Shown here one piece after another: positions 1 through 7,811 of a stretch of DNA of 64,000 nt. The translations under genes and the position numbers were made by a program. The notes beneath the pieces are model-generated. The model searched no databases. It saw nothing but the letters and a program-made list of their open reading frames with translations, and was not told the DNA's origin. Each line of letters opens with the position of its first letter. Position 1 is the stretch's first letter. Location of the stretch: NCBI GenBank assembly GCA_964632945.1, contig CAZWCX010000016.1:14117-78116 (forward strand), given 5' to 3'. This DNA is from CAZWCX01 sp964632945 (GTDB lineage: Bacteria > Planctomycetota > MHYJ01 > WSZJ01 > CAZWCX01).

Positions 1-454
1 AGGGTCCGACCACGGCGACTCCTCCCCGACCCAACCGGACGCCGCCCGCATGAAGGAGCAACCCGTCGCGACAGGGAAGGGTCCAGGAGAGCAGCACGCG
101 CAGGAGTGTGTCGAGCGAGTAGACATTGTCGCGCACCCATCCGGCGAGTCGCGCCCCACGGTGCGCGGCCAGAGAAGAAGATTCCGCGCCGACCTCGAAG
201 TCTTCACGGGTCATCCGCCATCGGGAATCACCGTGGAGGATCCGTGGATGCGAAACGGGTCCCGCGACGCTTCCCGGGCGCACCTCGAGGTCCAACCGGA
301 GACCGGTGGAGTTCGACCGGGAGCGGAATCCCGCGTAGCGGCGTCGGACTCGAGTGGCGAGGGCAGGGGATGCGTGCAGGCGCAAGGACAGGGAGATCCC
401 GGCGATCCGGAGTCCGATCACGGCCGCGGTGCGGGTGCGCGCGGCCGGCGTCAC
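1..454 (-). CDS. HprK-like (HPr serine kinase-related) protein, C-terminus beyond the window edge
   Basis: Reading on the minus strand from a GTG at 454, whose last two bases overlap the TGA of the upstream peptide gene (GTGA overlap, so translational coupling), gives 151 open codons to the left edge. The N-terminal part contains GLRIAGISLSLRL, as in the N-terminal domain of HprK-related proteins. The last visible residues read LLLHAGGVRLGRGGVAVVGP, exactly the strand that leads into the Walker A loop of this family, so the P-loop itself lies just outside. These HPr-kinase relatives usually do not phosphorylate HPr; many sit in peptide-modification (RiPP) clusters next to a small precursor, PqqD and a radical SAM or other maturase. 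The neighbour here is such a small Cys-containing peptide. Family assignment is firm from the visible part, substrate is unknown. Confidence 0.8.
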   Translation of the reverse strand, partial: MTPAARTRTAAVIGLRIAGISLSLRLHASPALATRVRRRYAGFRSRSNSTGLRLDLEVRPGSVAGPVSHPRILHGDSRWRMTREDFEVGAESSSLAAHRGARLAGWVRDNVYSLDTLLRVLLSWTLPCRDGLLLHAGGVRLGRGGVAVVGP

Positions 455-603
455 GATACCTTGAGCGGTCCGCGGCGACACCCGAAGCTTCCGCTGAATT
501 TGGTGCATCCGAGGCTGTTCTGCTCGAAGACAGGGTAGGTCCGTACGGCGGGCTTGACGTACGGTGCGCGGCGGGAATCCGGGTGCGGATCCGTCTCAGC
601 CAT
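451..603 (-). CDS. 50-residue Cys-containing peptide, candidate RiPP precursor
   Basis: A 50-codon gene with a GAGG Shine-Dalgarno about 7 bases before its ATG (603). Its stop overlaps the GTG start of the HprK-like gene. The core reads YVKPAVRTYPVFEQNSLGC, followed by a Gly/Ser-rich tail with a second Cys (C33 and C42). The pattern K-P-x2-x-T-x-x-V-F-E-x3-L-x-C resembles short leader-plus-core peptides encoded beside HprK-like proteins and PqqD. It has no signal peptide and no membrane segment. Coding status is supported by spacing, overlap and the recognisable partner; the precursor role is inference. The alternative is an uncharacterised small regulator of the kinase. Confidence 0.65.
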   Translation of the reverse strand: MAETDPHPDSRRAPYVKPAVRTYPVFEQNSLGCTKFSGSFGCRRGPLKVS

Positions 604-673
604 GGAGATCCTCGGCGTTCAATCGACCCGGGTCGGCCGCGGGCAACGGTGGCAAGGCTCCGGGTGCGGCCGC

Positions 674-1396
674 CTATCTTCCGTACCGCAATCGCTCGGC
701 CAGGATTTCGGGGAGGCCGGCCTTGATGATCTTGCGCGCCGCCTTCTCAACGTCGTACTTGGTTCGCTTGATCCAGACCGACTTCTCTTCGGTGTCGTAG
801 ATCGCATAGGCGGCGTCCGGGTTCTCGTCCCGGGGTTGCCCGACGCTGCCCACGTTGCACATCGTCTTGGCCGACATGTCGAGCTTGATCGTCGTTTCCA
901 TCGTGAAGGTCACCATCCGTTTCTGGATGAAGACCACGGGGACGTGGCTGTGGCCGAGGAAACAGACGGGCGTCGTCATGTTGCTGAAGGAGAGGTGCGC
1001 ATCGTAGCTGGTCTGGATGTACTCGAAGAGTTCAGGCGAGTAGAGCGTCGAGTGCACGAGGGTGAAGTTGTCGACGAACTCAACCAACTTGAGCGCGCTC
1101 AGCCAGGCGTGGTCTTCCTTGGAGATCGTCTTGCGTGTCCAAAGCGCGGCTTCGCGCGCGTACGAGTTGAAGAAGTCCACGTTCAACTTGTCGACGATCG
1201 CGAAATCGTGATTGCCCGCGACGGTGACGCAGTTGAGTTCCTTGAGCTTGGCGATGCATTCGATGGGATTGGCGCCGTATCCGACCACGTCGCCCACGCA
1301 GACGTAGCGGTCGATCTTCTCCTGCGCGTACTTCTCGAGAACGGCCTCCAGGGCTTCGTAGTTCGCGTGGATGTCCCCGAGGACTGCGTAGCGCAC
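674..1396 (-). CDS. Metallophosphoesterase (YfcE/MJ0936-like phosphodiesterase)
   Basis: A 240-residue protein with all five signatures of the calcineurin-like phosphoesterase fold: GDIHAN (7-12), GDVVGYG (35-41), GNHD (61-64), VHS (114-116) and GHSH (148-151). These residues bind two metal ions and act on phosphomono- or diesters. It has no signal peptide, so it is cytoplasmic. It starts at GTG 1396, which shares its G with the TAG stop of the permease gene upstream (TAGTG), so the two are translationally coupled. The next genes downstream, 70 bases away on the same strand, are the small peptide and the HprK-like protein. The substrate cannot be read from sequence; relatives hydrolyse bis-pNPP and some cyclic nucleotides. 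Confidence 0.88.
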   Translation of the reverse strand: MRYAVLGDIHANYEALEAVLEKYAQEKIDRYVCVGDVVGYGANPIECIAKLKELNCVTVAGNHDFAIVDKLNVDFFNSYAREAALWTRKTISKEDHAWLSALKLVEFVDNFTLVHSTLYSPELFEYIQTSYDAHLSFSNMTTPVCFLGHSHVPVVFIQKRMVTFTMETTIKLDMSAKTMCNVGSVGQPRDENPDAAYAIYDTEEKSVWIKRTKYDVEKAARKIIKAGLPEILAERLRYGR

Positions 1397-2307
1397 TATT
1401 TGACTTCCTTCCTGGAGAAGAACAGGTTCGCGACGAAGAGGACCGCGGCGATGTAGAGAACCCCGTACGCGGCGGTGGCGCCGACGTAGTGGTACGAGAT
1501 CGTGCTCTTGGAAGCCAGCAGACTCGCCGCGTTGAAGTACCCGAGATTCGGGAACACCAGATACAGAACCTGAACCAGAAGTCGGTAGGCGATCTGGGCA
1601 TCCTCGGCCCGCAGGTGAATATACTGGGTCAGGTGGCCCAATGCAAACAGAACGAAAGAGGCGGTGGCATTCACCACCAGGGAAAAATGGGGGGCGATGC
1701 CGACGGCCAGGGCGCAGAGGATCGATACCTGAAAAAACGAGAGAACCGTCCCGCGGAGGATTGGATCCACGACCTCATTCCAGAACTTCATCAGGAGGTT
1801 GTAGACCCCGAAGGTGAGCGGCTCGGCGCCGTGGAAGGGAATCCAGATCTCCGGGAGAATGATCCGTCCGCTGCCGGGATTGTCCAGCGTGTCGACGATC
1901 CGCTCCAGGTCCGGTTCGATTTCCTTGATCCACAGCGTGTACGAAAAAATGAGGAAGAGAAAACCGATGCCGAGCAGATTGGCAATCACGATTCCCAGGT
2001 ACTTTCCGACCAGGAATTCGCCCCGGCCAATCGGTTTCGACAGGACGGTGAGGGTGGTCAGTTTCTCGACTTCGGACGTGATCACGATCGACGACATGAC
2101 CACGCTGAGCAGGATCCCGCAGACCGTGATCGAGGCGATTCCCATTTCGCGGATCATGTTCGCCTCGTCGCCGGGCTGGAAGGCGAAGAGGGTAAAGTAG
2201 CGCGAAAGATAAATCGCGAGTGCGAAGAAGCCCAATAGAATATAGTATAGGGGCTGGCGGGCCGTCTCGCGGTAGGTGGTGTCCGCGATGATCCAGATCT
2301 TACCCAT
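1396..2307 (-). CDS. ABC-2 type transporter permease
   Basis: A 303-residue integral membrane protein in the ABC2_membrane/NosY-like class. The start was placed at ATG 2307 (MGKIWIIADTTYRE) because the in-frame extension upstream is low in hydrophobic residues and is unlike a protein N-terminus. Six or so hydrophobic segments are visible, with the typical cytoplasmic loop SEVEKLTTLTVLSKPIGRGE after the second. This loop contacts an ATP-binding subunit in such transporters, but no ATPase gene lies in the window. The gene heads the minus-strand run permease, phosphoesterase, peptide, HprK-like protein. Cargo is unknown; export of the peptide product is possible but only inferred from position. 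Confidence 0.82.
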   Translation of the reverse strand: MGKIWIIADTTYRETARQPLYYILLGFFALAIYLSRYFTLFAFQPGDEANMIREMGIASITVCGILLSVVMSSIVITSEVEKLTTLTVLSKPIGRGEFLVGKYLGIVIANLLGIGFLFLIFSYTLWIKEIEPDLERIVDTLDNPGSGRIILPEIWIPFHGAEPLTFGVYNLLMKFWNEVVDPILRGTVLSFFQVSILCALAVGIAPHFSLVVNATASFVLFALGHLTQYIHLRAEDAQIAYRLLVQVLYLVFPNLGYFNAASLLASKSTISYHYVGATAAYGVLYIAAVLFVANLFFSRKEVK

Positions 2308-2501
2308 AGAGTGTTCGGCTCGGTCGGGTGGAAGGCTGGGAATCCCCGGTGGTGAGAATGGGTGATCGGCCCGCGAGTCGATTGCGGCATCGCTCCGCGA
2401 CTCCGTCGCTTGCGTGACCGCGCTTGCAAACCGGACCCCTGACCCCACCGGCTACCGCGTGATCTTGCACCATCCCATGGGGATAGGGCAATTCCAGAGA
2501 G

Positions 2502-2529
2502 ATTCTAGCGGTCGGGGCTCATAAAGCAA
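2502..2529 (-). promoter_or_regulatory. Candidate sigma-70-type promoter for the permease operon
   Basis: On the minus strand TTGCTT (2524-2529) and TAGAAT (2502-2507) are separated by 16 bases, about 200 bases before the permease ATG. It is divergent from the promoter at 2548-2576. Confidence 0.4.
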
Positions 2530-2547
2530 CCGAAAAGCGAAAATTGG

Positions 2548-2576
2548 TTGAAAATTGCCCCTTAATGCGCTATAAT
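2548..2576 (+). promoter_or_regulatory. Strong sigma-70-type promoter for the par locus
   Basis: TTGAAA (2548-2553), 17 bases, then TATAAT (2571-2576), in an AT-rich island of an otherwise GC-rich window. A second TATAAT lies at 2582-2587. The distance to the ParA-like ATG (2682) leaves a leader of about 100 bases. Confidence 0.72.
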
Positions 2577-2681
2577 TCCCTTATAATACGCGACTTACGC
2601 GATACATGTGACGCGTTGCCGCCAGCTTAGGACGAATCGTCTTCGCCGTTGTCTGCGTGTTCATGTGATCGCGGAAACGTC

Positions 2682-3356
2682 ATGTCGCGCCACATCTTGA
2701 TCACCGGTCGCCAGGGTGGCCTCGGAGCGACGCGATTGAGCGTTGGAGGGGTGGCAATGCTCTCTCTCCTCGGAGAGCGAGCGGGCTATCTGGGGATCTC
2801 CCACGCCCCCCGGGTGATCGACCAGCTTCGACCGGAGGACACCCGGGCAGAGACCATCGAACACTCCGGCGTCTCGCTGGTTCGCTATGCCGGTCCTCAT
2901 CCGGCCAGCGAAATCGTCTTCGCGGAGGGCCGGGTGCTCCCCCACCTGGCGGCTTCGGAACTCGACTCGCATTTGGAAGCAGTCTGCGCCGAGTCATTTC
3001 CCTTCGCGGATCGATGGTTTGTGGACTGGGGGCTTCCCTTCGAGGCCCTGACCGAGCGTACACTTCATCTCGTGACGGAAGTTTGGTGTCTAGGGCTTGG
3101 GGCAACCGACTCAAACGGGTTGAAGCGCCCGAGCGCTGCGGTGTCGAAGTGGGTGGATCTCACGGTGGTATCAGAGGCGGAGGTCGAGGGTTCGACGGAG
3201 TCTGACCGATATTCCAGGGGGGGGCGCGCCATGGTCTTTCAACCAGGTGTTGGCGCGATTTCCGGTGGCGTTCCCTACGTCCTGGCGGAACCCTACTCCA
3301 GGGATGCCATTTCGATCGCAGAGTTCGTGAGGGAGCAGATCGATCATGAACAATAA
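2682..3356 (+). CDS. ParA/MinD-like protein with degenerate Walker A (probable pseudo-ATPase)
   Basis: A 224-residue protein starting at ATG 2682 (GGAAA ribosome site). Its N-terminus, HILITGRQGGLGATR, lines up with the deviant Walker A of ParA/MinD proteins (KGGxGKT), but both lysines needed for ATP binding and dimerisation are replaced (Q and A). FVDWG near residue 110 sits where the Walker B strand (IIDTP-like) would be. It lies directly upstream of parB and overlaps it by 11 bases, the standard place of parA. This could be a partition protein that has lost ATPase activity, with a true ParA elsewhere, or a ParB-binding regulator. The assignment rests on context plus weak motif similarity, so it is moderate. 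Start codon alternatives (TTG 2649) exist. Confidence 0.6.
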   Translation: MSRHILITGRQGGLGATRLSVGGVAMLSLLGERAGYLGISHAPRVIDQLRPEDTRAETIEHSGVSLVRYAGPHPASEIVFAEGRVLPHLAASELDSHLEAVCAESFPFADRWFVDWGLPFEALTERTLHLVTEVWCLGLGATDSNGLKRPSAAVSKWVDLTVVSEAEVEGSTESDRYSRGGRAMVFQPGVGAISGGVPYVLAEPYSRDAISIAEFVREQIDHEQ

Positions 3357-4230
3357 GAAGCTGGGTCGCGGCCTCGAGTTCCTCCTGGGTGAAAACGCTC
3401 CGGCGCGCACCGAGGAGACCGCCAATCAGGTCGAGACGGTGAAAATTGTCACCAACCCGTACCAGCCTCGACGAGAGTTCGATGAGGAGATGATTGAAGC
3501 CCTCGCGGCATCGATCAAGCGAGATGGGCTCCTCCAGCCGGTGGTCGTGCGGAAGCGGGATTCGGTCTACGAGCTGGTTGCCGGTGAACGGCGGTTGAGG
3601 GCGTGTCGCTCCCTGGGCTGGTCCTCGATCCCTGCGACCGTCCTCGAGTTGACGGACGCCGACATGCTTCAGGTTGCTCTGGCGGAAAACATCTTGCGCC
3701 GGGACCTCAACCCGATCGAACGGGCGCATGCGTTCGCCCGTCTCCACACGGAGTTCAAAGTCTCTCACGAGGAGATCGGAGCCCGACTCGGGCTGGACCG
3801 GAGTACGGTGGCGAATTTCGTCCGCCTGCTCGATCTCCCGAGCGACGTGAAAGACCTTGTTTCACGTGGAACACTCACCATGGGACATGCCCGCGCGCTG
3901 CTCGGGGTTCAGGATCCTTCACTCCAACGTGCGCTCTGTCAGGAGATTGTGGAGGCGGGGCTGTCGGTCCGGGAGGTGGAGCGGCGCGCGCAGGGGTCGC
4001 CTAAGCCGGAGCGCAAGCCGCGTAAGCGCAGTCTTCCCGAGGTCGTCACTCAGGAACTGGAGGTTCGCCTCCAGGAGCGTTTGGGTACGAAGGTGATGAT
4101 CGTGTCCGGAAAGCGAAAGGGATCGATCGTCATCGAGTATTATGGCGACTCCGATCTGGATCGACTCGTCAATCAAATTGCCCCTGTCGACGCCGGGAGC
4201 ATCGTCAGTCTTGACACGACTCGGGAGTAA
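3346..4230 (+). CDS. parB: Chromosome partition protein ParB
   Basis: 294 residues, the usual ParB/Spo0J length. The order is: N-terminal LGRGLEFLLG, the ParB N-domain beginning at NPYQPRREF (37-45) with the CTP-binding GERRLRAC motif (80-87), a helix-turn-helix around 130-165 (SHEEIGARLGLDRSTVANF) that reads parS, a basic linker, and a C-terminal dimerisation domain. ParB loads on parS, clamps and slides with CTP, and recruits SMC and ParA. It overlaps the ParA-like gene by 11 bases and is followed after 3 bases by the next gene, so all three are probably one transcript. A parS site is embedded in its coding sequence. Confidence 0.95.
   Translation: MNNKKLGRGLEFLLGENAPARTEETANQVETVKIVTNPYQPRREFDEEMIEALAASIKRDGLLQPVVVRKRDSVYELVAGERRLRACRSLGWSSIPATVLELTDADMLQVALAENILRRDLNPIERAHAFARLHTEFKVSHEEIGARLGLDRSTVANFVRLLDLPSDVKDLVSRGTLTMGHARALLGVQDPSLQRALCQEIVEAGLSVREVERRAQGSPKPERKPRKRSLPEVVTQELEVRLQERLGTKVMIVSGKRKGSIVIEYYGDSDLDRLVNQIAPVDAGSIVSLDTTRE
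3858..3873. promoter_or_regulatory. parS partition site inside parB
   Basis: TGTTTCACGTGGAACA matches the bacterial chromosomal parS consensus (TGTTNCACGTGNAACA) at every fixed base. It falls within parB codons for residues about 171-176, as in Bacillus where a parS lies in spo0J. Chromosomal parS sites cluster near the replication origin, so the origin is probably not far. Confidence 0.85.
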
Positions 4231-4233
4231 CCC

Positions 4234-5889
4234 ATGTCGGATCCAGGATCGGATCTGGAGCGTCGGGTAACGGCGTTCGTGGATCTACGATCCAAGGCCC
4301 CCGGCGTTGCCGTCGAGGCGCGATCAGACCTCGCTGGACCGATCAAGGAACTCGACGGGGCCTACTGGCAAGCGGTGTCCCAGTTGATCTCGGAGTCCGT
4401 CAAGCTCTCCGGTGAGTCCCTCGCGTTCTCTCCGGAGCAGCGTCTCCTGCTGGACTTCGGGTTTCTGGATCCACGCCTCCTGGATGGGGACGCCGAGACC
4501 TTCCGGGCGGCGGCGATAGCGGAAATGGCAGAAGCCGCGCCGCCCGAATACTGCTACTTCAGCGAGTGGTTGCTGGAGCGACTCAAGACCTACTTGTCAC
4601 TTGCACGCCCCACCCTGCCCGTGAACTCCCCGGGACCGAGGATCGAAGCTCCTCCCCTCTGCAAGAAATTCAATGAAGCCCGCGTGCGCATCTACAACAC
4701 ACTCCTTCCATTTCTCAAAGACCTGCCCGGCGTGCCTCCCCAGGTCGTGGACTCGTTGGTGTCCGGGCGGATCGACGCCACGATTCAGGACCTTACCCTG
4801 ATGGGCGGCCACGCGTCCCCACCCCTCCTTGAAAAAATGACGCGACTCCGGACGGTCCGGGACGAGATTATCCAGAAGGCGAAGGGAAGGTGCACCTCGG
4901 ATCAGCAGTTCGTGATCTTCGACGCACTCGGGCAGGTAGACGAAAAGATCGACGACGAAATCGCCAAAGTCATCCCCACCATGATGGCGACGAACCTATC
5001 GGGTGACGCGCGCCTGGGGGCCGCGTCCTGGGAAGAGCGCGTCAAGGTCTTGGTTGATGAAGCAAACCTGGTGAAAGCCCTTCTTCGCCTCGGAACCATG
5101 GGAGTGGGGATCACCCGTACGCATTCGGTCCTGCTGACCGATCAGGCCCGGATGACCAAGACTCAATTGACCAGTATCATGTCCACCGTGCGTGAACTCG
5201 ATCCGCACCTCCCGGTCATCCCGCAATTCATGATCGCCCCCTTCTGCGGCACGGGGCTCTACGCGTGGGATAAGGATACGATCATTGTTCCGCTCGTCTC
5301 CATGAAGGAGAACGAGGAGTCGGTCGTCAATGCCCTGGCCAGTTGCCGGATCATGGTGGATACCATGAACAGCAAGGGTCGCCTGCGCGACCTCTACGAA
5401 ACGACATTTCCCGGCACGGAGTTCCGCCGTGATTTCGTACGCGACTACCGGAACTGGATCCTGGGCGTCGGGAAGGGATTCCGGGGTGCGATGGAAACTC
5501 CGCAGTATGAGTTCTTCAAGGTCAATGTCGGGCCGTCGGCCGATGACCTCTTTGCACCCGCAGGGATGGTGCGGTTGACTCCCAACGAACGGACCGAAAT
5601 CGTCAAGTACTGCCGCCGTCGGATCAATCGCGGTGAGAGCACCTTCCAAGACTACTATCGTCTCGCCGTGCTCTATTGGCGTGAGGGCCGGTACCACGAC
5701 GCCCTCGACTTGATGACGATCGCAGTTCGCCAGAGCCCGTCGGACGGACGCGCGGTTCTCGCGGTCGGGGTCATGCACAAGAAGATGCGGCACGTCGAGC
5801 AGGCGAAACTCGCGTTCACCGATGTGGCTCAGATTGCCCGCAACACCCTCTGGCACGTCTACGCCAATGAGCAGCTCGCGAACCTCTGA
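4234..5889 (+). CDS. Unknown cytoplasmic protein with C-terminal TPR, third gene of the par operon
   Basis: 551 residues beginning 3 bases after the parB stop, so very likely co-transcribed and co-translated. No signal peptide or membrane segment is visible. The last ~100 residues (from about 455) look like TPR helices (DYYRLAVLYWREGRYHDALDLM and a second pair). The middle part (residues ~330-420) has mixed alpha/beta character with no motif I recognise. The N-terminal ~130 residues are helical and acidic. I cannot name a family. The linkage to parB suggests a chromosome-dynamics or housekeeping role, but this is position only. Confidence 0.75.
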   Translation: MSDPGSDLERRVTAFVDLRSKAPGVAVEARSDLAGPIKELDGAYWQAVSQLISESVKLSGESLAFSPEQRLLLDFGFLDPRLLDGDAETFRAAAIAEMAEAAPPEYCYFSEWLLERLKTYLSLARPTLPVNSPGPRIEAPPLCKKFNEARVRIYNTLLPFLKDLPGVPPQVVDSLVSGRIDATIQDLTLMGGHASPPLLEKMTRLRTVRDEIIQKAKGRCTSDQQFVIFDALGQVDEKIDDEIAKVIPTMMATNLSGDARLGAASWEERVKVLVDEANLVKALLRLGTMGVGITRTHSVLLTDQARMTKTQLTSIMSTVRELDPHLPVIPQFMIAPFCGTGLYAWDKDTIIVPLVSMKENEESVVNALASCRIMVDTMNSKGRLRDLYETTFPGTEFRRDFVRDYRNWILGVGKGFRGAMETPQYEFFKVNVGPSADDLFAPAGMVRLTPNERTEIVKYCRRRINRGESTFQDYYRLAVLYWREGRYHDALDLMTIAVRQSPSDGRAVLAVGVMHKKMRHVEQAKLAFTDVAQIARNTLWHVYANEQLANL

Positions 5890-6003
5890 CCCATCGCGCG
5901 CGGCCTTGCGGGGTGACGGGTCGGAACGAGCTGCGCCCCCGGGGATCGTGTCCCTTCGCTCGCCGGGCGCCCGGCGGCCCAGTTCAGAAGTGGGAGGAAG
6001 GAC

Positions 6004-7533
6004 ATGCGCTGCACGTTCATCGCCTGGGTCCTGATCCTCGGAACAATCCTCCCCGTGGCCGCGCAGAGTCCGGCTCAGTCCAAGCCGGTCCCCGCGCCAG
6101 AGCTGGCCGGCGGGGTCGGCTGGCTGAACCATGACGCCCCGGTCACACTGGAGTCCCTGCGCGGGAAGATCGTTCTCCTCGATTTCTGGACGTACTGCTG
6201 AATCAACTGCCACCATGTCTTTCCGGAGCTGGAGAGACTAGAGGATAAGTACTCGGACGTACTCGTAGTGATTGGCGTGCACTCGGCCAAGTTCCGCAAC
6301 GAGCGTGAGTCTGGAAACATTCGCAAAGCAATATTAAGACACGGTTTGCGTCATCCTGTAGTCAACGATTCGAACTTCGTCCTCTGGCGCAGCTATGGAG
6401 TTCGCTCCTGGCCGACCCTGGTGCTGATCGATCCCGAGGGAAACATCGCCGGAGTCGCGCCGGGCGAAGGGAATCACGACGCGCTGGACCGGGCGATCGC
6501 GGAGCTCATCGACCGCCACGCGGATCGCCTGAAACGGGGAGCCCTCTCCTGGAAGCTCGAGGTCGAAAAGGAATCGCTGCTCTCCTTTCCCGGAAAGCTT
6601 TGCGTGCACGGGGATCGCCTGTACATCGCCGACACAAATCATCACCGCATCGTCGTGTGCGATCTTGAGGGACAGGTTCTCGAGGTGATCGGCAGCGGGG
6701 AGCGGGGACACCGCGACGGCAGCTACGCGGAAGCCCGGTTCAACCAACCCCAGGGGGTCATCGGCGACGGCGACAGCCTCTTCGTGGCCGACGTTGAAAA
6801 TCACCGGGTGCGGCGGGTGGACCTCGCCGCGCGCGAAGTCGGCACGGTCGCCGGGATGGGAAAGCAGGTCTACTCGCGACGCGGCGGCAAGGCCCTGGAA
6901 ACCCCCCTCAATTCACCGTGGGACCTGGCCCGGGATGGCAGTCGGCTCTACATTGCCATGGCGGGCAATCACTCGATCTGGGTCCTCGACCGCGAGCAGG
7001 ACTGGGTGGGGCCCTTCGCCGGCAACGGAAGGGAAGCGCTCATCGACGGTCCCCTGTCCCACGCCTCCTTCAATCAACCCAGCGGACTCGTGGTGATCGA
7101 CGATGCCCTTTTCGTCGCGGACAGCGAGATCAGCGGAGTCCGTCGCGTGGACTTGCGCCTCGGCGATGCCGGCAGCGTCCGCACGATCGTCGGGACGGGT
7201 CTCTTCGACTTCGGTGACAAGGATGGGATCGGCCCGGAGGCCCTGCTGCAGCATGTCCTCGCCGTGCACGCGTTCGAGGGGAAGTTGCTGGTCGCAGATT
7301 CGTATAACCACAAGATCAAGATTGTGGATCCGAAGACGCGCGAGGCGCGCACCTTTCTCGGCGATGGCAAGCCTGGCCTGGTCGACGGTCCCCGTCCGCG
7401 GTTCTACGAGCCGAGCGGTCTGTGGGTGCACGGCGGGCGGTTGTACGTGGCCGATCAGAACAACCATGCCATCCGCGTGTGCGACCTTGCCACGAGGGAG
7501 GTGACCACGCTGCCGCTGCGGATGCGCGACTAG
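6004..7533 (+). CDS. Exported thioredoxin-fold/NHL-repeat selenoprotein (UGA = selenocysteine at residue 66)
   Basis: One reading frame of 509 residues interrupted only by TGA at 6199-6201. Before it: a signal peptide (MRCTFIAWVLILGTILPVAA) and the start of a thioredoxin fold ending LLDFWTYC. After it: INCHHVFPELERLEDKYSD, then VVIGVHSAKF, then NHL beta-propeller repeats (LYIADTNHHRIVVCDL, LFVADVENHRVRRVDL, LYVADQNNHAIRVCDL and others) to the end. NHLRC2-type proteins have WTYCCINC here, so the UGA replaces exactly the first Cys of the redox CxxC (giving U66-I-N-C69). A stable hairpin of bacterial SECIS shape starts 15 bases after the UGA. The start has a GGGAGGAAGGA ribosome site. The protein probably acts as a periplasmic thiol/selenol oxidoreductase. 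A nonsense mutation or read error is the alternative, but conserved sequence continues for 440 codons without other damage. Confidence 0.82.
6217..6238 (+). promoter_or_regulatory. SECIS-like hairpin directing selenocysteine insertion
   Basis: GUCUUUCC (6217-6224) pairs over 8 bp (one G-U) with GGAGAGAC (6231-6238) around the six-base loop GGAGCU. The stem starts 15 bases after the UGA and the loop lies 23-28 bases after it, within the spacing SelB needs in bacteria; the loop starts with G, as in known elements. It lies in the reading frame, and the local codons (AGA, CTA) are rare for this window, as expected if the RNA fold constrains them. Confidence 0.62.
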
Positions 7534-7700
7534 ACCTGCGATCGTCTCGGGGGGCGGGGCACGGCGGCCGCCTCAGGGCGGGCGGTCGTGAGCCATCCCG
7601 GCGCCTCGCCCTTGCCCTGCATTCCCCCCTGATTCGGGGTTTCCTCGTCCGACTCGGCATCGTCCGTCTCCCGTCGCCGGCGGGCCGCATCGATTCAAGC

Positions 7701-7811
7701 CTAGTGGGCCTTCAACATTGAAACCATAGGTTCGCTACGCCGCCCAAGTGTGGAGAAACGCCCCATCGGCAGGGGTAGCGACCCCCTGAATCAAGTTTGA
7801 AGGTTCACTAG
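7701..7811. repeat. CTAG-bounded inverted-repeat element, family 1, copy 1
   Basis: A 111-base unit starting CTAGTGGGCCTTCAA and ending, on the other strand, CTAGTGAACCTTCAA. It has no coding capacity. Its last CTAG is shared with the first CTAG of the next copy (7808), so the two are in tandem. MITE-like by structure. Confidence 0.65.

Noticed and set aside
6199..6201. TGA as an ordinary stop, giving a 65-residue protein and a separate NHL gene starting at GTG 6268
   Set aside because: The frame before and after is one thioredoxin fold, and the residues between 6202 and 6267 are conserved (INC..HVFPELERLE), so splitting it would leave out the second redox Cys.
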